Of a DNA stretch of 64,000 nt, positions 25,420 through 36,016 are shown one piece after another. Each line of letters begins with the position of its first letter. Position 1 is the first letter of the stretch. The translations under genes were made by a program, and so were the position numbers. Origin of the DNA: Celeribacter naphthalenivorans (GTDB lineage: Bacteria > Pseudomonadota > Alphaproteobacteria > Rhodobacterales > Rhodobacteraceae); assembly GCF_020524585.1 (NCBI RefSeq), contig NZ_JAIVLK010000003.1:124001-188000 (forward strand). Reading direction: 5' to 3'. Below the pieces are notes generated by a model that made no database searches, was not told where the DNA came from, and worked only from the letters and a program-made list of their open reading frames with translations.

Positions 25420-25710
25420 ATGAACGCTCCTTTTCCAATTCAAGCAATCCTGCTTTTGATCACAGGTGTGGTTTACTATGTGATGATTGCTCATATCATC
25501 ATGAGCTGGCTGATTAATTTCCAGGTCCTGAACACGCGCCAGCCTCTGGTGTACCAAATCTGGACTGGCCTCACGCGTCTCCTCGAACCGGTTTACCGTC
25601 CGATCCGGAACATCTTGCCCCCGATGGGCGGTTTGGATTTGGCCCCCCTTGTTGCCTTTGTCGGACTGATGATCATCCGCATTCTCATTGCGGGCTACAT
25701 CCACTTCTAA
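25420..25710 (+). CDS. yggT: YggT family membrane protein
   Basis: A 96-residue inner-membrane protein with two hydrophobic helices (about 8-32 and 70-93) and the family motif RLLEPVYRPIRNILPPMGGLDLAPLVAFV between them. YggT proteins are found near cell-division or osmotic-stress genes in other bacteria, but their activity is not settled. The ATG at 25420 follows a GAAAGTG-type ribosome site. It lies 67 bp before recQ on the same strand. Confidence 0.9.
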   Translation: MNAPFPIQAILLLITGVVYYVMIAHIIMSWLINFQVLNTRQPLVYQIWTGLTRLLEPVYRPIRNILPPMGGLDLAPLVAFVGLMIIRILIAGYIHF

Positions 25711-25777
25711 AGCGAAACGCCCTTGAGCCTCACGCCCCCGCGTGCGAATCTGTCGCCAATCATAAAGAGCAGACAGA

Positions 25778-27817
25778 ATGAGCACGACACAGGCGCTTTT
25801 ATCCTCCGTTTTCGGATTTGACGATTTCCGTCCCGGCCAGGCGGAGATCGTCGAAGCCGTTGTGGCGGGCCGCGATGTGCTCGCCATCATGCCGACGGGC
25901 GGCGGAAAATCATTGTGTTTTCAACTGCCTGCTTTGGTGCGCGACGGGTTGACCGTGGTGATCTCGCCGCTGATTGCGTTGATGCGCGATCAGGTGCAGG
26001 GGCTGCAAGCCGCAGGTGTCGCCGCAGGCGCGCTGACGTCCGGCAACACCGAAGAGGAAAACGACGCAGTCTTCGCCGCGCTCTCCAATGGCGATTTGAA
26101 ACTTCTCTACATGGCGCCCGAACGGCTCGCCTCGGGCGGCACCTTGCCGATGCTGCGGCGCGCGAATGTGTCTTTGATTGCTGTCGACGAGGCGCATTGT
26201 GTCTCGCAATGGGGCCATGATTTCCGGCCAGATTATCTCCGCATCGGCGATCTGAAACGCGCTTTGAATGTGCCGCTTGCCGCCTTCACCGCCACCGCCG
26301 ATGAAGAAACACAAGCCGAGATCGTCACGCGCCTCTTCGACGGCACCCCGCCCGAAAGCTTTCTGCGTGGGTTCGATCGCCCGAACATCCATCTTGCCTT
26401 TGCCGTAAAAGACAGCCCGCGTCGTCAAATCCTCGATTTCGCGGCGGCCCGCAAAGGCCAATCCGGCATCGTCTATTGCGGCACGCGCGCCAAGACCGAA
26501 AGCCTCGCCAAGGCGCTCTCGGACGCAGGACATTTGGCGCTCGCCTATCACGGCGGGATGGACCCGGAGCGTCGCCGCGAGGTCGAGCGGCGTTTTCAGC
26601 AGGAAGACGAGTTGATCGTTGTCGCCACCATCGCCTTTGGCATGGGGATCGACAAACCGGACATCCGCTGGGTCGCGCATGCCGATCTGCCGAAAAGTGT
26701 CGAGGGCTACTATCAGGAAATCGGGCGCGCAGGTCGCGATGGCGCGCCTGCCGAGACGCTGACGCTTTTTGGCCCCGACGACATCCGCTTTCGCCGCACC
26801 CAGATCGACGAAAGCCTCGCGCCGCCTGAACGCCGCGCCGCCGATCATGCGCGTTTGAATGCGCTTTTGGGACTGGCCGAGGCCCAGGTCTGTCGGCGTC
26901 AGACTTTGCTCAAATTCTTCGGCGAAGAAGCCGCGCCCTGTGGCAATTGCGATCTCTGCGACAGCCCGCCGGAGCTGTTCGACGGCACCACGGCCGTGCG
27001 AAAGGCGCTCTCCACCGTGCTGCGCTGTGATCAGGGCTTTGGCGCCGGGCATCTTATCGACGTTTTGACCGGCAAGATGACCGACAAAGTACGGCAGTGG
27101 AACCATGATCAACTGTCCGTATTTGGCATCGGCAAGGACTATGACAAACGCCAGTGGAACGCGATTTTCCGTCAGATGATGGGCGCGGACCTGCTGCGCC
27201 CCGACCCGGAACGGCATGGCGCATTGTTCATGACCGAACCGGCGATGCCGATCCTTAAGGGCGAAGCGGAAATGACGCTGCGCAAAGACACTTTGGCAAA
27301 GGCGCGCAAAGGGCCGGTCGCCAAGGCGCTTGTGTCTGAGGAAGACGCGCCGCTTTTGTCCGCGCTCAAGGCGAAACGCCGTGCGCTGGCCGAAGAGGCC
27401 CGCGTGCCCGCCTATGTGGTTTTCGCCGACCGGACCCTGATCGAAATGGCCGAAAAACGCCCGCAAACGCTCGATGAGATGGGGCGGATCGGCGGGGTCG
27501 GCGCGAAGAAACTCGAACGCTTCGGTGATCTGTTTCTTTCGGTCATTCTCGGCGCTCCGGTGCCAGAGATGCATCCCGCCCGGCGCAAGTTGGCCAGCTC
27601 TGGCGGCGGCGATTTGTTTGACCGCCTGCAAGGCATTCACAACGATCTGGCGCGCGGGGATTGCGGCACGCTCAAACCGATGAGCCTGACCGCCTCACAG
27701 ATCACCAAGATCGTGAAACTGCGCCCTTCGGATATGACCAGTTTTGCCCGCATCGTCGGCGACAGATCCGCCGAACGGTTCGGTCCGGCGATGATCGAGG
27801 CCATCCACGCTGCCTGA
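25778..27817 (+). CDS. recQ: ATP-dependent DNA helicase RecQ
   Basis: A 679-residue 3'-5' helicase of recombination repair. The SF2 motifs are clear: Walker A PTGGGKS (39-45), DEAH box (137-140) with CVSQWGHDFRP, and QEIGRAGRDG near residue 315. The zinc-binding region of the RecQ C-terminal domain contains CRRQ and CGNCDLC, and an HRDC domain spans about residues 525-590. After it come some 90 further residues (LTASQITKIVKLRPSDMTSFARIVGDRSAERFG) that look like a second HRDC-like unit. The length is at the upper end for RecQ with one HRDC domain. Confidence 0.95.
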   Translation: MSTTQALLSSVFGFDDFRPGQAEIVEAVVAGRDVLAIMPTGGGKSLCFQLPALVRDGLTVVISPLIALMRDQVQGLQAAGVAAGALTSGNTEEENDAVFAALSNGDLKLLYMAPERLASGGTLPMLRRANVSLIAVDEAHCVSQWGHDFRPDYLRIGDLKRALNVPLAAFTATADEETQAEIVTRLFDGTPPESFLRGFDRPNIHLAFAVKDSPRRQILDFAAARKGQSGIVYCGTRAKTESLAKALSDAGHLALAYHGGMDPERRREVERRFQQEDELIVVATIAFGMGIDKPDIRWVAHADLPKSVEGYYQEIGRAGRDGAPAETLTLFGPDDIRFRRTQIDESLAPPERRAADHARLNALLGLAEAQVCRRQTLLKFFGEEAAPCGNCDLCDSPPELFDGTTAVRKALSTVLRCDQGFGAGHLIDVLTGKMTDKVRQWNHDQLSVFGIGKDYDKRQWNAIFRQMMGADLLRPDPERHGALFMTEPAMPILKGEAEMTLRKDTLAKARKGPVAKALVSEEDAPLLSALKAKRRALAEEARVPAYVVFADRTLIEMAEKRPQTLDEMGRIGGVGAKKLERFGDLFLSVILGAPVPEMHPARRKLASSGGGDLFDRLQGIHNDLARGDCGTLKPMSLTASQITKIVKLRPSDMTSFARIVGDRSAERFGPAMIEAIHAA

Positions 27818-27822
27818 GCGGA

Positions 27823-29988
27823 TCACTCGCCCGCCAGAACCTGTGCGGGTTCTTCGGGGAGGATCGGGCGGCAACCCTGCGGTAATTCCTGAAGGATACG
27901 ATCAATGATCGCCGCCTTGCGCAGGGGTTTCGTCATGTAATGATCGAGCCCCGCCGCCAGGATTTCCTGTTCATCGCCCGCCATGGCATGGGCCGTCAGC
28001 GCGACAATCGGAAGATGCGTACCGGTGTCGATCTCGAGCGCGCGAATTTGCCGGGTGGCCTCTTTGCCATCGACCTCAGGCATGGAAATATCCATGAAAA
28101 TCAGATCGGGTTGAAAGCCTTGGTAGAGCTCCACCGCCTCGCGTCCGTTGTTGGCAAAACGCAATTCGATGTCGAGGGATTTGAGCATTTTGCCGAACAC
28201 AAGCTGGTTCGTTTGGTTGTCCTCAGCGGCCAGAATGCGCATCCGACGGCCCTCGGCCTCGTGGAGTTCGTCCGGCTCGACCGGGATCAAGGCCGACAAG
28301 GTGCGCCAAAGATCGGCGCGCAGCAGGGGTTTTTGCAGGCTCGTCGCGTCCTCAATATCCAACCGGTCGGCGGAGGTCGGACCAGAGGTCATCAAGAGCA
28401 CCGGCGCCGTGACGCCGCGCACGCGCAGGGTCGCGATGACCTTGGCGATATCCGTATTGGGCAGCTTGTTGTCGATCAGATAGACCTGCGCATCGAGCGG
28501 CGAGGCCAAAAGCGCCTCGGCGGAGGCAAAGGGAGAGACTTCGAACCCGAGCGCCGTCAATTGTTTTTCAAGGATGAGCGAATTGGCGTTGATGTGATCG
28601 ACCAAAGCCGCCTTATGCATCCAGGACGGCAGGGTCAGATGTTTCGCCTCTTCGACCACATCCATCGTGATGTGGAACCCGAAACAAGAGCCGACGCCCT
28701 CTTCGCTATCCACCCAAATCTCACCGCCCATGAGTTGAACGAGTTGACGCGTGATGGCGAGGCCGAGGCCGGTGCCCTCGAACTTACGATTATGCGCCCC
28801 CTCGACCTGATTGAACTCGCCAAAAATGTGCTCGATCATATCGGCAGCGATGCCGATACCGCTGTCCTCGACAGAAACGTGCACGCGCTGACGCTTGCCC
28901 TCGTTGTCGGGCAGGCCGACGACCCGCACGATGACATGGCCGGTATGAGTGAACTTGACCGCATTGCCGACAAGATTGGTCAGAACCTGCCGCATGCGGC
29001 CCGGATCGCCGATGAAATTGGTCGGCATGAACATGTCGTAATCAATGATCAGATCGACGCCCTTTTGCGCCGCAGAGGGCTGCAACAACACCATCACGTC
29101 TTGGATACAGCGTTCGAGATCAAAGACTTCCGGATGCAGAGAGAGCTTCGAGGCCTCGATTTTCGAGTAGTCCAACACGTCGTTGATCAGATTCAAAAGC
29201 GCCTCGCCCGAGGATTTGATCGTCTCGACATAAAGCGTCTGCTCGTCGTTCAGATCGGTCTCGGCCAAAAGATCCGCCATGCCGACCATACCGTTCATCG
29301 GCGTGCGAATTTCGTGGCTCATATTGGCGAGGAAAGCGGATTTGGCGCGGTTCGCGGCCTCGGCTTTTGTTCGGGCTTTTTTCAAACGATCTTCGTAGCG
29401 GATCGTCGAGGTGATGTTGAGACCGAGCGAGACCATATCGCCATCCGAAGAACGGCGATCCACCAGTTTCACAAATTGGTTGTTCCAAAGCCGCACCGTC
29501 TGCGGTTCGCGCACCGGCGCATGCCAGCGGCCCACCGCCTGTTCGATGAAAGCCTCACGGGTCAGCGCGCCGATGTCGATGATCCCCTCTTCGACGGCAA
29601 GACGCACGATCTCAGGATAGGAAATGCCCGGCCGGACATCGTCCAGCCCATCGAAGATACGCAAATAGGCGGGATTGGCGGCGATCATGATGTCGGAAGG
29701 ATCGAACACAGCGAACCCGTCCTGAATGGTCTCGATCGAGTCCCACAGCCGCCGCTCGGCGATATGCACCGCGACATTGGCTTTTTCCAAGTCCTCCTTG
29801 GTGCGGATATTCTCATCGCGCAGCACTTCGGTCTCTTCGCGTTTGACGATGATCTCATCCGACAGGGAGCGCGCGTGTTTCGACAGTTTGCGATTGGCCT
29901 CAAACAGTTCCGCCTGTTTGAGTTCCAACAACCGTTCCGCAGCGAGGCGGGCGCGACGTTCCTGAGACAGCGTATCCGACAATGACAT
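27823..29988 (-). CDS. Soluble hybrid histidine kinase with two receiver-like domains
   Basis: A 721-residue cytoplasmic protein without membrane segments. Residues 5-80 form a coiled coil, then a PAS-7-type domain (81-195: SIETIQDGFAVFDPSD). The kinase core has His225 in FLANMSHEIRTPMNGM, an N box GNAVKFTHTG, and G boxes DSGIGIA and GTGLGLAITRQL. A degenerate receiver follows (YLIDNKLPNTD near 493), and a complete C-terminal receiver with AAEDNQTN, the phosphoacceptor in LIFMDISMPEVDG and a Lys in MTKPLR. The start at 29988 has GAAGAGG upstream. It is convergent with recQ and has no partner regulator beside it, so signal and output are unknown. Confidence 0.9.
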   Translation of the reverse strand: MSLSDTLSQERRARLAAERLLELKQAELFEANRKLSKHARSLSDEIIVKREETEVLRDENIRTKEDLEKANVAVHIAERRLWDSIETIQDGFAVFDPSDIMIAANPAYLRIFDGLDDVRPGISYPEIVRLAVEEGIIDIGALTREAFIEQAVGRWHAPVREPQTVRLWNNQFVKLVDRRSSDGDMVSLGLNITSTIRYEDRLKKARTKAEAANRAKSAFLANMSHEIRTPMNGMVGMADLLAETDLNDEQTLYVETIKSSGEALLNLINDVLDYSKIEASKLSLHPEVFDLERCIQDVMVLLQPSAAQKGVDLIIDYDMFMPTNFIGDPGRMRQVLTNLVGNAVKFTHTGHVIVRVVGLPDNEGKRQRVHVSVEDSGIGIAADMIEHIFGEFNQVEGAHNRKFEGTGLGLAITRQLVQLMGGEIWVDSEEGVGSCFGFHITMDVVEEAKHLTLPSWMHKAALVDHINANSLILEKQLTALGFEVSPFASAEALLASPLDAQVYLIDNKLPNTDIAKVIATLRVRGVTAPVLLMTSGPTSADRLDIEDATSLQKPLLRADLWRTLSALIPVEPDELHEAEGRRMRILAAEDNQTNQLVFGKMLKSLDIELRFANNGREAVELYQGFQPDLIFMDISMPEVDGKEATRQIRALEIDTGTHLPIVALTAHAMAGDEQEILAAGLDHYMTKPLRKAAIIDRILQELPQGCRPILPEEPAQVLAGE

Positions 29989-30111
29989 TGGGACCTCTTC
30001 ATACCCTGCTCGCGCCTTCTGACCCGAGCTTTCGGCCAGAATGCCCCGAACAGGGTGAAAAGAATCTTAATCAAGCCATGCAAATTGGCGGAAAATTGTC
30101 CGAAAGGTCGC

Positions 30112-31287
30112 TCAGAGCCGCTCAATCGCCAAGGCAATGCCCTGACCGCCGCCGATACACATGGTGATGAGGCCATATCGCCCGCCCATGCGCTCCAGCT
30201 CATACATGGTCTTCACCACCAGAATGGCGCCGGTCGCGCCGACAGGATGGCCAAGCGCAATGGCGCCGCCGTTCGGGTTCACTTTCGCCACGTCCAGCCC
30301 AAGCGCGCGGTTGACCGCGATGGCCTGCGCCGCGAAGGCTTCGTTGCTCTCGATCACATCGAACGCGCCGACGGTGAGACCGGTGCGGGTGCATAGGCTT
30401 TCGACCGCCGGGATCGGGCCGATGCCCATTACTTCGGGACGCACCCCGGAATGGGCGTAGCCAACGATACGGAATTTGGGTTTCAGCCCCGCCGCCTCCG
30501 CCGCCTCATGCCGCGCGAGCACTAAGGCCGCGGCACCATCGTTGAGCCCGGAGGCATTGCCCGCCGTCACCGTGCCGTCTTTTTCAAACGCCGGGCGGAG
30601 TTTGCCCAGGCCCTCCAACGTGGTGAGTTTCGGGTGTTCATCCGTCTCGAAGGCCACGAGATCGCGTTTCACTTTGACCTCGACTGGCACGATCTGATCG
30701 CGGAACAGCCCGGCCTCGATGGCACGCGCCACACGCGTCTGGCTTTCCAAGGCAAAACCGTCCTGATCCTCGCGCGACACACCATGTTCACGGGCGACGT
30801 TTTCCGCCGTCACCCCCATATGACCAGTGCCAAAAGGACAGGTCAGCGCGCCCAACATCATGTCTTGCGCACCGACGTCGCCCATCTTTTGCCCCCAGCG
30901 CGCGGCAGGGAGGATATAGGGCGAGCGGCTCATGACCTCGGTCCCGCCCGCCACAGCGAAATCGGCGTCGCCCAGCATCAGGGACTGCGTGGCGGAGACC
31001 ACAGCCTGCGCACCAGAGCCGCAAAGCCGGTTGACGTTCATTGCGGGCGTCGTCTCAGGGATACCCGCCCCCATGGCGGCGAGGCGAGAGACATACATGT
31101 CCTTGGGTTCGGTGTTGATGATGTGGCCAAAGACGGCATGGCCGATCTGCGGGCCTTCGACGCCAGCGCGTTCCAGCGCGGTTTTGGTGACAAGCGCGCC
31201 AAGATCGGCGGGACGCACCCCGGCCAAGGCGCCGCCAAAGGTCCCGATGGCGGTGCGAGCGCCGCCCAGAATGACGATGTCGGACAT
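30112..31287 (-). CDS. Acetyl-CoA C-acyltransferase (thiolase)
   Basis: A 391-residue biosynthetic-type thiolase condensing or cleaving acyl-CoA (acetoacetyl-CoA or 3-ketoacyl-CoA). Active-site residues are visible: nucleophile Cys89 ([11 protein letters not shown]), the [11 protein letters not shown] loop, His in [15 protein letters not shown] near 348 and Cys in [10 protein letters not shown] near 377. A dedicated acetoacetyl-CoA reductase (phaB) is not adjacent, so PHA synthesis and other acyl-CoA metabolism are both possible. The sequence looks closer to BktB/AtoB-type enzymes than to degradative FadA. AGGAGGAA precedes the ATG. It appears to be a single gene. Confidence 0.92.
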   Translation of the reverse strand: MSDIVILGGARTAIGTFGGALAGVRPADLGALVTKTALERAGVEGPQIGHAVFGHIINTEPKDMYVSRLAAMGAGIPETTPAMNVNRLCGSGAQAVVSATQSLMLGDADFAVAGGTEVMSRSPYILPAARWGQKMGDVGAQDMMLGALTCPFGTGHMGVTAENVAREHGVSREDQDGFALESQTRVARAIEAGLFRDQIVPVEVKVKRDLVAFETDEHPKLTTLEGLGKLRPAFEKDGTVTAGNASGLNDGAAALVLARHEAAEAAGLKPKFRIVGYAHSGVRPEVMGIGPIPAVESLCTRTGLTVGAFDVIESNEAFAAQAIAVNRALGLDVAKVNPNGGAIALGHPVGATGAILVVKTMYELERMGGRYGLITMCIGGGQGIALAIERL

Positions 31288-31376
31288 ATGTTCCTCCTCT
31301 GATCCTGCGCCCGAGTGTACCCGAGGCTGCGATCAGAGAAAGATGGAACGCTGCGTCTTACGCTGCGTCTTTCTGT

Positions 31377-31409
31377 GGATTGTTACTGGGGATTGTTACT
31401 GGGGATTGG
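31377..31409. repeat. Short tandem repeat across a stop codon
   Basis: The unit GGATTGTTACTGGG is present about two and a half times, covering the end of the phosphatase gene and its TAA stop. A related doubled CGCTGCGTCTT lies just to the left near 31350-31375. It looks like local slippage and has no evident function. Confidence 0.6.
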
Positions 31410-32142
31410 CGTGGGTCAGATGCGCGCGACCGGTTTCGGTGACAATCTCTTCATGGCTGTTTTCGATCACCAACACAGAAAGAGGCCGCCCGTACCCCGC
31501 GCCCGTGTCGATGTCGATCCGGTTGCCGAAATGCGTCGCCTCATCGAGCGCCGTATGACCATGCACGACCGTAAAGGGCAGCGGGCCGCGATAATCGAGC
31601 CAGCCTTCGCGAATCCAGATGAGGTCCTCTTCGCTTTGATGCTCGACCGCGACACGGGGACGAATGCCCGCGTGGACGAAAAGATAATCGCCCCAAGCGT
31701 ACGTCAGCGGCAGGTTTTCAATGAAATCGAGATGCGCTTCAGGCACCGCCTTTTTCGCCCGCATATGCGCGATCTCGAACTCGCCATCCACCGCCTCGAC
31801 GCCGTAAGAGGCCAAGGTCGTCGGACCGCCCAAAGCCGGGTGAAGCCAGCTTTTGCCGGATTTGATGTGCTGGTTGTCATGGGCAATGCCGTGGCGCACG
31901 AAACGGGTGAACATCCGGTCGTGATTGCCGCGAATGGCCCGCCACGGTTTGCCCGCAGCGATGCCGTCCATCAGATATTGAATGACCCCTGCGCTGTCCG
32001 GCCCCCGATCCACGTAGTCGCCCAAGTGGATGATCCGGGCGTCGGTATCGCCGACCCTTGCCTTATCTGCCTCGATCCGCGCGTGGGCGGCTTTGAGCAT
32101 GTCGAGTTGGCCGTGAATGTCGCCGATGGCGTAGATGCGCAA
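31396..32142 (-). CDS. PPP-family metallophosphoesterase (serine/threonine phosphatase-like)
   Basis: A 248-residue cytoplasmic phosphoesterase. The PPP signature motifs are in order: GDIHGQ (7-12), GDYVDRGPDS near 41 and RGNHD near 69, with later metal ligands in VHAGIRPR near 163 and VVHGHTALDE near 195. E. coli PrpA/PrpB and ApaH-like proteins are the nearest types; the missing ApaH-specific length suggests the protein-phosphatase group. It follows fghA after 12 bases and so is the third gene of the formaldehyde operon, though no known step there needs a phosphatase. Its last codons lie in a short tandem repeat. Confidence 0.88.
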   Translation of the reverse strand: MRIYAIGDIHGQLDMLKAAHARIEADKARVGDTDARIIHLGDYVDRGPDSAGVIQYLMDGIAAGKPWRAIRGNHDRMFTRFVRHGIAHDNQHIKSGKSWLHPALGGPTTLASYGVEAVDGEFEIAHMRAKKAVPEAHLDFIENLPLTYAWGDYLFVHAGIRPRVAVEHQSEEDLIWIREGWLDYRGPLPFTVVHGHTALDEATHFGNRIDIDTGAGYGRPLSVLVIENSHEEIVTETGRAHLTHANPQ

Positions 32143-32154
32143 GGGTGCCTCCTG

Positions 32155-32997
32155 TTAGGATTTCATGCGGATCGCATGCCATTCGAGGTGGTCGCGCATG
32201 AAGGTGGAGATGAAGTAATAGCTATGGTCATAGCCCTCTTGCATCCGAAGTGTTAGGGCCTGGCCGGTTTTTTCACAAACCTGTGTCAAAAGCTCCGGCT
32301 TCAGCTGACCTTCGAGGAAATTATCCGCCGTGCCCTGATCGACAAGGATCTCTGGCACACGCGCGCCATCCTCGATCAAAGCGCAGGCGTCGTATTCGCG
32401 CCAGGTCGATTTGTCGGCACCGATATAGCCGGTCAGCGCCTTTTCCCCCCAAGGGCAATTCAGCGGGCTGACGATCGGCGAGAAGGCCGAGACGGATTTG
32501 TATTTTTCCGGATTTCTGAGCGCGATGGTCAGCGCACCATGACCGCCCATGGAGTGGCCCATAATGGACAAACGCGACATATCCGCCGGGAATTCCGCGC
32601 CAATGAGCGCCGGCAATTCCGTTTCGATATACTCACGCATCCGGTAGTTTTTCGCGAAAGGCTCTTCGGTGGCGTTCACGTAGAACCCGGCACCCAGACC
32701 GAAATCATAAGCGCCTTCGGCGTCGTCCGGCACGCCTTCGCCACGGGGCGAGGTGTCGGGCGCGACAAGGATGAGACCAAGCTCCGCGCATGCTGCGCGG
32801 AACTCGCCTTTTTCAGTGACGTTGGCCTGTGTGCACGTCAGACCCGAGAGATAGAACACCACGGGAAGCACCTCGCCCTCGGCGTGATCCGGCACGAAGA
32901 CGGAAAACTCCATCTCGGTTCCGGTCGCCGTCGAGCTGTGGGTGTAGACACCCTGAGTGCCGCCATGGCTTCGGTTGGTGGATTTGACCTGCATCAC
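32155..32997 (-). CDS. fghA: S-formylglutathione hydrolase
   Basis: Hydrolyses S-formylglutathione to formate and glutathione, the second step of glutathione-dependent formaldehyde oxidation. The 280-residue alpha/beta hydrolase has the nucleophile Ser149 in IMGHSMGGHGAL, the oxyanion SGLTCTQANVTEKGEF segment and C-terminal EGYDHSYYFISTF with the catalytic His. Its start lies 8 bases after the frmA stop, so the two are co-transcribed. The family is also called EstD or FrmB. Confidence 0.95.
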   Translation of the reverse strand: MMQVKSTNRSHGGTQGVYTHSSTATGTEMEFSVFVPDHAEGEVLPVVFYLSGLTCTQANVTEKGEFRAACAELGLILVAPDTSPRGEGVPDDAEGAYDFGLGAGFYVNATEEPFAKNYRMREYIETELPALIGAEFPADMSRLSIMGHSMGGHGALTIALRNPEKYKSVSAFSPIVSPLNCPWGEKALTGYIGADKSTWREYDACALIEDGARVPEILVDQGTADNFLEGQLKPELLTQVCEKTGQALTLRMQEGYDHSYYFISTFMRDHLEWHAIRMKS

Positions 32998-33005
32998 AGT
33001 TCCCC

Positions 33006-34136
<1,131 letters not shown>

Positions 34137-34215
34137 GGGGTCTTTTCTCCCTAAAGGGGCCTCGGCCCCGTGTCTTTGTCTGGGTACAATAGCGTCATGA
34201 CGCTGCGGTAGGGCA

Positions 34216-34255
34216 TAAAAAGACGAAGGGCCGCTGATTTGTCCAGCGGCCCTTC
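34216..34255 (-). terminator. Rho-independent terminator after serA
   Basis: A perfect 12-bp stem GAAGGGCCGCTG / CAGCGGCCCTTC with a 7-nt loop is followed on the minus strand by GTCTTTTTAT. It lies 67 bp past the serA stop and separates serA from frmA. Confidence 0.9.
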
Positions 34256-34321
34256 TGATAATTTTGTCAAAGACGCCTGTGCGATCAGACGCGCGCCCGA
34301 GAGCGCTCAGTCACCCGAATA

Positions 34322-35914
34322 TCAGGCCTTGAAGTGCAGCGGATTGACGCGCTGGAACAGCCCGGAGTCCTTGAGCGCTTTGACGGTTTCGGCCTTCAGC
34401 GGCGTATCGAGCAGCGTCATGGCGATGGCGTCGCCACCTGCGGACGCCCGACCCAAGGTGAAGTTCGCGATGTTCTCGTCATGATCGGCCAGCAGTGTGC
34501 CGAGTTTGCCGATGATGCCCGGAACGTCCTTGTTGGTGGTGTAGAGCATGTGCTCGCCCACTTCGGCGTCGATGGTGATGCCCTTGATCTGGATGAAGCG
34601 CGGCTTGCCGTCGGAGAACACCGTGCCCGCGATGGTGCGGTATTTCTCGACAGTTTGGATGTCGAGTTTGATGTAGCCGTCGAACACACCGGACGCATCC
34701 TGCGTGGTTTTCGAGATCTGGATGCCACGGTCTTTCGCGATCAGCGGTGCGGAGACCATGTTCACATCCGGGTTCACGGCCTGCATGATCCCTGCGAGCA
34801 CTGCACATTCGAGCGCCTTGAGGTTCATGTGGGACGCCACGCCGTCAAAGGTGATCTTGATGTCTTCGATGGCTTCTTCGGTGACCTGACCGATGAAAGC
34901 GCCGAGGTTTTCGGCCAGTTGCACCCACGGGCCCATGACCTTGGCTTCTTCGGCAGTCATCGACGGCATGTTCAGCGCGTTCTCGACAGCACCGTCCAAG
35001 AGGTAGTTGGACATTTGCTCGGCCACTTGCAGCGCCACGTTTTCCTGAGCTTCCGTGGTGGAGGCGCCCAGGTGCGGGGTGCAGACCACGTTCGGCAGAT
35101 TGAAGAGCGGGTTCTCTTTGGCGGGCTCTTCGGCGAAGACGTCAAAGGCGGCGCCCGCGACGTGGCCGGATTTCAACAACTCTGCGAGAGCTTCTTCATC
35201 GACGAGGCCACCACGGGCACAGTTGATGATCCGCACGCCTTTCTTGGTCTTCTCGAGGTTTTCTTTCGAGAGGATATTGCGCGTCGAGTCGGTCAGCGGC
35301 ACGTGCAGGGTGATGAAGTCAGCGCGACGCAGAAGCTCGTCCAGCTCGACTTTCTCCACACCGATCTCAGTCGCGCGTTCTTCGGAGAGGAAGGGATCGT
35401 AGGCGACCACTTTCATCTTCAGGCCAAGCGCACGGTTACAGACGATGCCACCGATGTTGCCCGCGCCGATCACGCCGAGGGTCTTGGCGGTCAGCTCGGT
35501 GCCCATGAATTTGGATTTCTCCCATTTGCCCGCGTGGGTCGAGGCGGAGGCTTCCGGGATCTGACGGGCAACCGCGAACATCATCGCAATGGCGTGCTCG
35601 GCGGTGGTGATCATGTTGCCGAACGGCGTGTTCATCACGATCACGCCTTTTTTCGACGCGGCGTCCTTGTCGACGTTGTCGGTGCCGATACCAGCGCGAC
35701 CCACGACTTTCAGATTGTCAGCATGCTCCAGAAGGGCTGCGGTGACTTTGGTCGCGGAACGGATTGCGAGACCATCATATTTGCCGATTACCTCGGCGAG
35801 CTTGTCTTTGTCCTTGCCGAGATCGGGCAGGAAATCGACATCGATGCCACGGTCGCGAAAGATTTGAACGGCGGTTTCCGAGAGTTTGTCGGAGACGAGA
35901 ACTTTGGGGGCCAT
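34322..35914 (-). CDS. serA: D-3-phosphoglycerate dehydrogenase
   Basis: First enzyme of the phosphorylated serine pathway, oxidising 3-phosphoglycerate with NAD. The 530-residue long form has the substrate and NAD-binding domain (GVIGAGNIGG 147-156, then the RGGLVDE and CTPHLGASTTEAQ catalytic region with the active-site His), an allosteric substrate-binding domain and a C-terminal ACT domain (about 455-530). The ACT domain suggests feedback control by serine. It lies downstream of serC on the same strand, but a hairpin separates them. A strong terminator follows. Confidence 0.96.
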   Translation of the reverse strand: MAPKVLVSDKLSETAVQIFRDRGIDVDFLPDLGKDKDKLAEVIGKYDGLAIRSATKVTAALLEHADNLKVVGRAGIGTDNVDKDAASKKGVIVMNTPFGNMITTAEHAIAMMFAVARQIPEASASTHAGKWEKSKFMGTELTAKTLGVIGAGNIGGIVCNRALGLKMKVVAYDPFLSEERATEIGVEKVELDELLRRADFITLHVPLTDSTRNILSKENLEKTKKGVRIINCARGGLVDEEALAELLKSGHVAGAAFDVFAEEPAKENPLFNLPNVVCTPHLGASTTEAQENVALQVAEQMSNYLLDGAVENALNMPSMTAEEAKVMGPWVQLAENLGAFIGQVTEEAIEDIKITFDGVASHMNLKALECAVLAGIMQAVNPDVNMVSAPLIAKDRGIQISKTTQDASGVFDGYIKLDIQTVEKYRTIAGTVFSDGKPRFIQIKGITIDAEVGEHMLYTTNKDVPGIIGKLGTLLADHDENIANFTLGRASAGGDAIAMTLLDTPLKAETVKALKDSGLFQRVNPLHFKA

Positions 35915-35946
35915 TTGAGGGCTCCTGTCATATGAGAATTCTGTGG

Positions 35947-35973
35947 GAAAACCGGGCGGCAGGCCGCCGCCCG
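35947..35973 (-). terminator. Hairpin between serC and serA
   Basis: An 8-bp stem CGGGCGGC / GCCGCCCG with a 5-nt loop is followed on the minus strand by GTTTTCC. It sits 44 bp after serC and 33 bp before the serA start, so it could terminate serC transcripts or attenuate read-through into serA. Confidence 0.65.
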
Positions 35974-36016
35974 TTGAAGTCCGTAAGCGCCTATTGCGCA
36001 GTCCGCTTACGCGGAT

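Noticed and set aside
27940-29985. Long open frame opposite the hybrid histidine kinase (681 codons)
   Set aside because: It lies antisense to a gene with complete kinase and receiver motifs and has low-complexity Asp/Arg/His composition without known domains.
31350-31409. Repeats that could suggest a CRISPR-like array
   Set aside because: Units are 11-14 bp, directly adjacent, and lack spacers.
34334-35935. Long open frame opposite serA (533 codons)
   Set aside because: It is an antisense shadow of a full-length SerA with no recognisable motif.
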